Of a DNA stretch of 64,000 nt, positions 56,559 to 64,000 are shown piece by piece. Below the pieces are notes generated by a model. It was given only the letters and a program-made list of their open reading frames with translations, was not told the DNA's origin and made no database searches. The DNA comes from Quillaja saponaria. Taxonomy: Eukaryota; Streptophyta; Magnoliopsida; Fabales; Quillajaceae. The DNA is taken from positions 15,872,001-15,936,000 of the forward strand of contig CM055607.1 in NCBI GenBank assembly GCA_029379385.1. Reading direction: 5' to 3'. The translations under genes and the position numbers were made by a program. Position 1 is the first letter of the stretch. Each line of letters opens with the position of its first letter.

Positions 56559-59500
56559 ATGGAAATGCCCGGTAGAAGATCGAATTACACGCTTCTGAGT
56601 CAAATTCCCGATGACCAATTTGGAGGTGGAGCCGCCGATGCCGGAACAACAGCTCCGTTGTCGTTGTTGGAGTCTTCATCTTTGGAGGGAAAGAGCAATA
56701 AAGGGAAGGTGGATAGAGGGTTTGATGGGGAGTTAGGTGCTGACCATAGGTTGAATCAGCAGGGGAATCGGATCGGGAACTTGTACTCATCGATCGGGTT
56801 GCAGAGGCAGTCCAGTGGGAGCAGTTTTGGTGAAAGCTCACTGTCTGGTGAGTACTACGCTCCGACTCTCTCGACGACAGCAGCTAATGAGATCGATACC
56901 TTTGGGTATGTGCCTGATGATGGGTTCAGGACTGGTGGTGGAGTTGCTGTTGGAGGGGAGCTAAGGGCGAAAGTGGAGACCGCGGTGGGGACTGGAGGGT
57001 CGTCATCAGGTAAAAGCTGGGCGCAGCAGACGGAGGAGAGTTATCAATTACAGCTTGCTTTGGCACTTCGGCTCTCATCCGAAGCCACATGCGCTGATGA
57101 TCCCAATTTCCTGGATCCAGTGCCAGATGAATCAGCTTTAAGATTGTCTTCGTCAAGTTCGGCTGAGGCAGTTTCACATCGTTTTTGGGTGCGCTTATTA
57201 TCTCTTTTCTCTTTGGCCCGACTTTCTGTTTCCCATTTTTTGCTGGAAATTCAGGTGATAGCTAAGCAGGCTTAATGAAGTCTTTATTTCAAATTTTATT
57301 GCATTCATTTTTTTGTGAATGGCCACGGTTATGGACATTTACCGTCCTTGTTAGTTACAATTAAGCTGAGATGATGGCCATGAAAAGTTTATGGTAACTT
57401 GTAATTATGTTGAGAAGATGGTCGTTGATAGTTTTGCATATTGACATAAAATTTGAAGTATACTATGATCGGGACAATAGGTTATTCGTATAAATAAAAG
57501 AAATTCCTGTAGTCATAGCAGGCAGAATTCTTACCTAAATTGTGAAATGGATTTCTGTTTGCATAGTTTGGGACTGAAAAACGGAAGAGTTCTGGGTGTC
57601 TCTGACCAAACTATCCTGCTAAACGATTTCATATACCATTAATAGTATATGTTCGAGGTGGGGTGGGGGGGGGGGATATTGTTTGATTTATTATCTAAGT
57701 AAGTGCTCTGCTGCCTTTTCGAACTATCTAGTGAGTGCATTTGTATATGGTCCAGTGCTTTCAAGGAGTAAGAAAAATCTTCAAATTAACAGGATGTTCA
57801 TTAGGTAATAATATCATTTCTGTCAGTATTAGTAAATTATTGTGTTTGAGCAGTAGCAGCTTAGTTCTCCTTGAGGACATTAGAAGCGAGAGATCGTAAC
57901 TACATTAGAGGAAGAGAAGATAAAGAGATAGGGTTAGGTTTGAGCAGTTGGTCTGAATTAAAACCTCCTTTGAAAGATGGAATTCTCGCTCGATATAGAA
58001 TTAGAAAAATTGATGTGTACCCTTGGAATTCGAAGCTTAAAAGGTAGAAAAATGTTACAAACATAAAATGGTTTAGTTATTGAAATTTGAGAGCAGGCCT
58101 GTGGCAGAGTTTTGAATTGTCCTTACAATGGTTGGTTAATAAAAATCTGTTGTTATATCTTTCAAGAGACATGTAAAAGAATCTTATCTAGCTGAGTTGT
58201 TGCATGAGTCAAATTAAAAGATTAATGTATCTTTTCTGTCATCTTTTTCTTTCCTATTTCCGTCTAATCTCTCAAAAGCATCAGAGAAAGAAGCGTAAAT
58301 AACTTTGATCTTATAGATGGATAATCATTTTCCATTTATTTTAAGATATTATTGTCTTGGACCAACTGGGTGTGAATCTCTCTTTTTATTAACCTTTTCT
58401 TGATTTGAAAGTGGATTGTGCATTCAATTGACTGATTTTTTTATAGAAGGTGAAAATGAGGTGTATAATTTAAACATAATATAGTGACATCAAAGAAGTA
58501 TTTTGACTTTTACAATAGCATAGATGTTATATGTTTTGCTGATATCGTGCTTTATCAACTTCATGTGGATCAGGTAAACGGATGTCTTTCGTACTTTGAC
58601 AAAATTCCTGATGGATTTTACCTAATTAACGGGATGGATCCTTATGTTTGGACTGTCTGTACTGATCTAAAAGAGAATGGTCGTATTCCTTCAATCGAAA
58701 TACTAAAATCTGTTGAGCCTAGCACCAATTCTTCTCTTGAAGTTGATTTGATTGATCGACGTAGTGATCCCAGCTTAAAGGAACTGCAAAATAGGGTTAT
58801 TAGCATTTCTTCTAGCTGCATAACCACTGAAGAGGTTGTAGAGCAGCTCGCAAAGCTTGTTTGCAACCGTATGGGGTGAGTTTTTTAGGCAATTTATGCA
58901 TGAATAACTAAAGTTTACAGTTCATGCCAATCTTATCTGACCCATTTTTGTTACTATAACAAGGGGTTCAGCTTCTATTGGGGAAGATGACTTCATTTCT
59001 GTGTGGAGAGAGTGCAGTGATGATCTTAAAGATTGTTTAGGATCTGTTGTTGTTCCACTAGGTAGTCTGTCCGTTGGCCTCTGCAGACATCGTGCCTTAT
59101 TATTTAAAGTAAGGTCCTGAGTCCTAACCTACAATTTACTATTTTCTTCTTTGCACTGGTTTAAAGGTTTGATTATGCATCTCTACTTTAGTTTACTTGT
59201 TCCACTGGTTTAGTTTGCCTGTACTTATTTTTTGGTGTTTTTGAGATCACATGTTCTTTATATTTTGATATCTGTAGGTGCTAGCTGACACTATTAATTT
59301 ACCGTGTCGAATTGTCAAGGGCTGTAAATATTGCTCAAGAGATGATGCTTCCTCTTGTCTTGTTCGGTTTGGGCTTGACAGGTATGTTTCGTCACATATT
59401 CAATCAATTCTTGAACTGGTATTGCAATTCTCTAATCTGGGTATAATGAATGTAAGAAAAAGATATTTAAATGAGACTCAGCCTTTAAGCTATTAGTGTT

Positions 59501-62500
59501 CTGTGGTAATCTGCAGAACTTCTGTATGTTACAATTATCTTCTTTTCACTAGTTACTTATGTGAGGTATGAGATGTGATGAACAATTGTAAGGAGGTGAG
59601 TAAATAAGTCACTGCACTCTCAGTTGTTATTGATGTTGCCTGCTTACAAGTCATGAAATTTTAGGCTAGGGTTTCCTTAGAAAACTTCATTCATCTAATT
59701 TTTTGAAATTCTTTTTAGGTCTATTTCTTTTCATCGGGTTTTTCTCCTTTCTGTTGAGAAAAGCAATAGTTGTTTTGATTTGGTAAAACATCAACTAATG
59801 CTTTGCAGAATTTCCTTTGTAATATTCATGCATGCTTGTATGTTTGTATGTAACTGCACAGTAGCTTTTGGTTAGCCACAGAAATACCAAACTAGATCAC
59901 TTGCTTATATATTAACGTGTGTTTTAATGCCTTGAAATGAGTAGGAGTGTTCATGCATTGTTGGTTTTCTGTTAAAATCATTTCTCAGATATATAGCCAT
60001 AATGTTAGTGTTGATGATAGTGTTCAGTTTTAGAACATTAAGTTAGGTCACGTATGGTCTACTGAACTTTATCTGATTATACATCTTTGGCTGCTAGCCT
60101 TATATCAAAGAAGTATTTAACTTTAGAGCTTATGCTGCTAAAAGTATGGTATACAATCTCTATCATGATCTATCTCTCAGTCTGACCTTACCTTGTAATG
60201 AAATTTAATTATTATACTGGGATCAGCCAAGATTGAGCCCTGTTAAACAGGCTCTGATATCATTCAGGGACCACTTATCCTAAAAGTTTAAGCTGGTAGG
60301 CGAGCCAACAAGAATTGTTTTTAATCATATCTTCCTGTACTCTGGTTTTACTGTTGCCTTCATTCGATTGTTTAATCAAATGAATGTTCATTTCATGAAT
60401 ATGATAACAATTCTATATTTGCATTTTCTACTTATAGTTTCATATCAGGAATGTTTCTCACGCATCACTTATGACATTGTATGGTTACAGGGAATATCTA
60501 GTAGATTTCGTTGGGAGGCCAGGTTACATATGCAATCCTGATTCCACGCTCAATGGTCCATCATCCATATTGGTTTCTTCACCATTGCGTTTTCCACGGA
60601 TTAAACCATCTGGACCTACCATTGATTTCAGGTTTCTGGCAAAACAGTATTTCTTGGACTCTCAGTCACTTGATCTTGTCTTTGACAACAGTACCTCCAC
60701 AGGTGACTTGCTAAATTCCAGATTAGTGTTTAAAGCTCTTAATATTTGCTTTGGATTTGATATATTAAATTTCTAAGAATCTGCTTATCATCAAGTTGGA
60801 TGTAGATGTTAATATTAATGCTCTCTCAACTATTACTTCTGCTGTGTGGATAGAGTTGGAGTCATCTACGTTAGGCTAAATTATCATCCTATACTGATGG
60901 AATGTGGTACATGTTTATTGCAATTAACATAATAGTATTTCAGATTTTTTTTTGTTTTATTTCTTATGCCAACTAAACTATTACTTCTGTAATGTTCAAA
61001 CAAAGTTGGAGTCATTCATTTTAGGTTTGCTTTTTCATTCTCTACTGAAAATTTGATCTGAATTTAATATAACTAAAGTAAATTGCAGCTTTTGTTTTCT
61101 AGTTCTCATTTCCTGACCGATCCACTTCGTTTCTTTCATTCTATATTGCATAAGGTAAAATACTTTCAACCCTTCACTTGACCTTCATGTGATTTGAACT
61201 CTGTTTCTTAGCCCCCTTGTCTGCAAAAGAAATTCTTTGCAAAGTATTTATGGGAACTAAGACAATGCAGTACTTTTCTGTTAAAACTAATGGAATTCAT
61301 TGACTTTCTTCAACTATCATCATTTGGTACTTTTCCCTGAATATTTCAACAAATATCTGCTGAGGGAGTAAAGTGATGAAGGAGGGTACCACATGAGTAA
61401 AGTGACAAAGTTCATTGTGCAAGTGGTAAAAGGGGAATTCCTGAGGGGATTAAGTGACTTTTCCACTGTTTTGTTTCGGCACTTTGCATTAGATGAGACC
61501 TTTCTGCATTTTCTACACTTCATTTGTTTAGATTATTAATGGTGGATTTTATAGTGACATTTTCGTCATATAAACTCCAACATCGTATTATCTTGTGAAG
61601 AAACAAGAGTGTTTTTTATATATAATTTTTTTATTCTGTTGAAAGTTGAAACGGAAAAGGCAGTCAGGGTTTTGCAAATGTGCTGATATACGACCTAGAT
61701 GATGCCAGAAATCTTCTGTAAGCAAAGCCAAGGCACTATAATGAAATCACAATAAACACATGACACACCCAAATAAAAGGAAAGCATAGCATTAATGAGC
61801 AACTGATCATTGAAGAAGCACTGATCCCAAACAAATAATGACCCAAATGTTAGATTTGTGAAACTGAAGTTGGTGCTGTGTAGAGCATGTTAAATCATAG
61901 AAAGGAGCTGCAGTATCCTACTTGTGGCTTAAAACATTCACTAACCTAAGCACAATTTGACATACTATTATTTTTTTAGTATTCTTTCTAATTTATGCGG
62001 AAATTCTTTTCTTAGATTGGGGCGTATACACGATGCTTTGGTGTTATTTTCAGTCCGTCCAGAAAATAAAAAGGCATACTATATTTGGATTCTAATTTAT
62101 AACCTTCTAGTAGTGCTCCTGCTTTTGATGTTAGTTACTTATTGAAGTCCCTGTTCTGCCTTACTATTAAATCCTGAATGAACATGAAAAAGAAAAACAG
62201 AGAGAACTGTAGTAGCTATTTCCTGGTCATATTAACTTTTAGGCTAGCGAGTGGCTCATTTAATGTAAGGTAAACTTCTGGGACTGTGCAAAATGGAGTA
62301 TTTGTTTATTTGACGCAGATGTAGTGTGTTTCACTGAGTTACAGTTTGTATATAATTCTGGTTACAACAACTCTTGTATGTTGGTATTGATATAATAAGC
62401 CAATTCCAATTCACAAGCCATGGATTTTATTGCTATAGGAATTGTTGGTGATGGAGACTCTGGGTTCTCTGTCAATCCAAAGCAGTTAGATGGAAAGTTG

Positions 62501-63039
62501 AGAGAGAGAAATGACCTTGCCTCAGTTTCAAAAGACATCATTGAAACTTCTGAGCTAGGTGTGCATCCACAAGTATCTCAGCCCAGCATAGAAGACCAAG
62601 GTTCCCAAACATTCAAATCGTGTAACCCTTCTCCAAATGTTATTCATTCAACAACCAAGGGCAAGGATGGACATCATCTAAAGCAAACTGCGCGTAGAGA
62701 TGTTCATCCACCTTTAGTATTGCCCCATTCAAGGGGGGATGCTCTTAGGGATCGGAGGTTCTCCGAAGGAAGTAGAGAGCTTGCCCTTGATATGGAAGAT
62801 TTGGACATTCCATGGAGTGATCTTGTTTTAAAAGAGAGAATTGGAGCAGGTACATCCCCAATTTGTAACGATAACATTTATTTTATTTTATATTCTTATA
62901 CACAAGTATGGTGGATTAAATGCCACATGCTCCTCATGCTTGTGATGCAATTCACGAATCAACTTTTACTAACCAGAATTGTTGTTGTGCAATTTTAGGT
63001 TCTTTTGGAACGGTACATCGAGCTGATTGGAATGGATCA
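56559..63039 (+). CDS. CTR1: CTR1 Raf-like protein kinase, N-terminal 615 codons (gene continues past the window)
   Basis: CTR1 is the Ser/Thr kinase that acts with ethylene receptors at the ER and phosphorylates EIN2 to keep ethylene responses off. Exons: 56559-57188, 58574-58875, 58964-59108, 59278-59381, 60491-60702, 62439-62849, 62999-63039, all with GT-AG introns and in phase. The start MEMPGRRSNYTLLSQ is the conserved family N-terminus. Then come GLQRQSSGSSFGESSLSG, WAQQTEESYQLQLALALRL (near 57018-57074) and the EDR1-type domain from VNGCLSYFDK to DFRFLAKQYF. The variable linker follows, and the ATP loop GAGSFGTVHRADW (Gly600, 602, 605) ends the last visible exon. The VAIK lysine, HRDLK and DFG motifs must lie right of 64000. 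Arabidopsis CTR1 has 821 residues, so about a quarter of the protein is missing here. Confidence 0.95.
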
Positions 63040-63489
63040 GTAAGTGATAAGTCTTTCATTATATTTCTGTTAGATAGGAATCTGCTGAGTCAGTTTTTGC
63101 AACTGGTTCTGTGTGGCTGACTTTTAAAAGTTAGCCATGGTGTAAAAAATCAAAGAACTATGATTGGTATGTACTTAATTATATGCTTATAGAAATGACA
63201 TTTTGGATGTCTACAGAAACAGTAGATATCAAGTTCTAAATACTTGTGTTGGTCGAAACTGAGTACAGTTAGAAATGTATTTTACCTTTGTTGTTATTGA
63301 GGGTCACAATTATAAATGTTTTTATGAGTCATTTATGTAGTGTTAACTTAATGCCGTAATCAAACATTCACGGACGATATTGTAAAGTAACTTTCTTCCT
63401 TTATAGCCTAGTCAATCATTTGAAGGATTAAAGTATATTTGTTTATTTGTTGTAGTATCTGTTAAATAAAATAGAATAAGGAAAATGAT

Positions 63490-64000
63490 TGTGCACTTGA
63501 TTGGTTTCTCAAAGCCTATACCCATAAGCTTTATTGATAGTAAATAATAAAACATCAACTTTCACATCTAAGCAATGTGGGTTACACAATACATTAGTAT
63601 TATATTCTTAACACTCTCCCTCAAGATGAGCATATAATGCTCAATCTTGTACTAATAAAACCCAATTATCAATCTCAACACTCTCCCACACTTACGTTCT
63701 TAGGTCAAGCTTTAATCTGCTTGATGAACGTATTGGTACTTGTGAACAGTGTTCATGTTGGTTGTAAAGAGGCACAACCGGATTTGTCAGAAAAACAAAA
63801 AGAGCACCGCTGGAAGGAGGCACAACAAGAGGCTTGAAAAGATAAATGGTTGAGCTGTCTTTTATAGGACAGAGAAAAGTGAGAATAATTAGGCTTTAAA
63901 AAAAGAAATAATTAGGCTGAATGGAGGAAATAACTAGGCTTGATGACGGCTAGTTGCAAAGCCTTTTTATTTCTTCTTTTTCTTCATGTGGCGGCGAGGA
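63490..64000 (-). mobile_element. LTR element (copia or TRIM type) in a CTR1 intron, cut by the window edge
   Basis: TGTGCACTTGATTGG...TTCTTAACA (63490-63613) ends in the CA of an LTR and is followed by CTCTCCCTCAAGATG, the complement of a typical purine-rich tract CATCTTGAGGGAGAG. The element therefore lies on the minus strand, with its 3' LTR at 63490-63613. The interior to 64000 has no gag or pol motif that I recognise. A short LTR and non-coding interior could mean TRIM, but the other LTR lies outside. The left boundary is uncertain. It sits in the CTR1 intron that starts at 63040. Confidence 0.6.

Noticed and set aside
61155..61480. Possible inverted repeat in the long CTR1 intron
   Set aside because: The halves share short motifs (ACTTTACT, TTTACCACTTG) but no consistent ends or target duplication could be set.
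1..64000. tRNA, rRNA, CRISPR or bacterial-type genes
   Set aside because: No cloverleaf with proper A and B boxes and acceptor stem, no regularly spaced repeats, and no ribosomal sequences were seen.

Overview
This is eukaryotic nuclear DNA from a flowering plant, very probably a eudicot. It is AT-rich, full of plant Ty1/copia LTR retrotransposons, hAT and Mutator-like DNA transposons, and carries two intron-rich plant genes whose exons join in frame through GT-AG introns. I cannot name the species from the sequence alone.

Layout. Positions 1 to about 38,000 are a transposon graveyard. From left to right: an old env-like/plant-transposon ORF split by copia A (925-6375, minus); an hAT transposase pseudogene in minus orientation (about 8530-21075) broken by a TRIM mini-retroelement (8614-9454) and by copia B (9681-19591, plus), which itself has copia C (10510-14977, minus) inside its gag; a Mutator-like element (22619-29005, perfect 9-bp target duplication) holding copia D (23306-27174, minus) and a second, smaller MULE (27363-28787) that carries a piece of a cellular NECAP-type clathrin-adaptor gene (a Pack-MULE); a mostly AT-rich stretch with a possible gypsy leader; a non-coding LTR element (33863-37736) containing a 1.7-kb solo LTR (35641-37348); and a small MITE (37792-37990). 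Nearly every element boundary could be fixed by LTR/TIR ends plus a target-site duplication.

Positions 39,700-64,000 are a gene island with two genes in the same orientation. The first is a complete ROS1/DEMETER-type 5-methylcytosine DNA glycosylase-lyase (CDS 40489-52049, 19 coding exons, 1818 codons by my exon chain), with the helix-hairpin-helix lysine and aspartate, the four-cysteine iron-sulfur motif and the conserved C-terminal domain all intact. The second is CTR1, the Raf-like kinase that represses ethylene signalling (56559 to beyond the right edge); the window holds seven exons, 615 codons, up to the glycine-rich loop, and the rest of the kinase domain lies outside.

The two genes act in different processes: active DNA demethylation and ethylene signalling. 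Nothing in the sequence shows that they cooperate. The demethylase does sit next to a large block of transposons, which is the sort of DNA whose methylation such enzymes control. Its introns contain a MITE and a copia remnant, its leader region has a palindrome next to a TATA-like box, and a possible antisense first exon lies behind its 3' end. I found no tRNA, rRNA, CRISPR or prokaryote-like feature.
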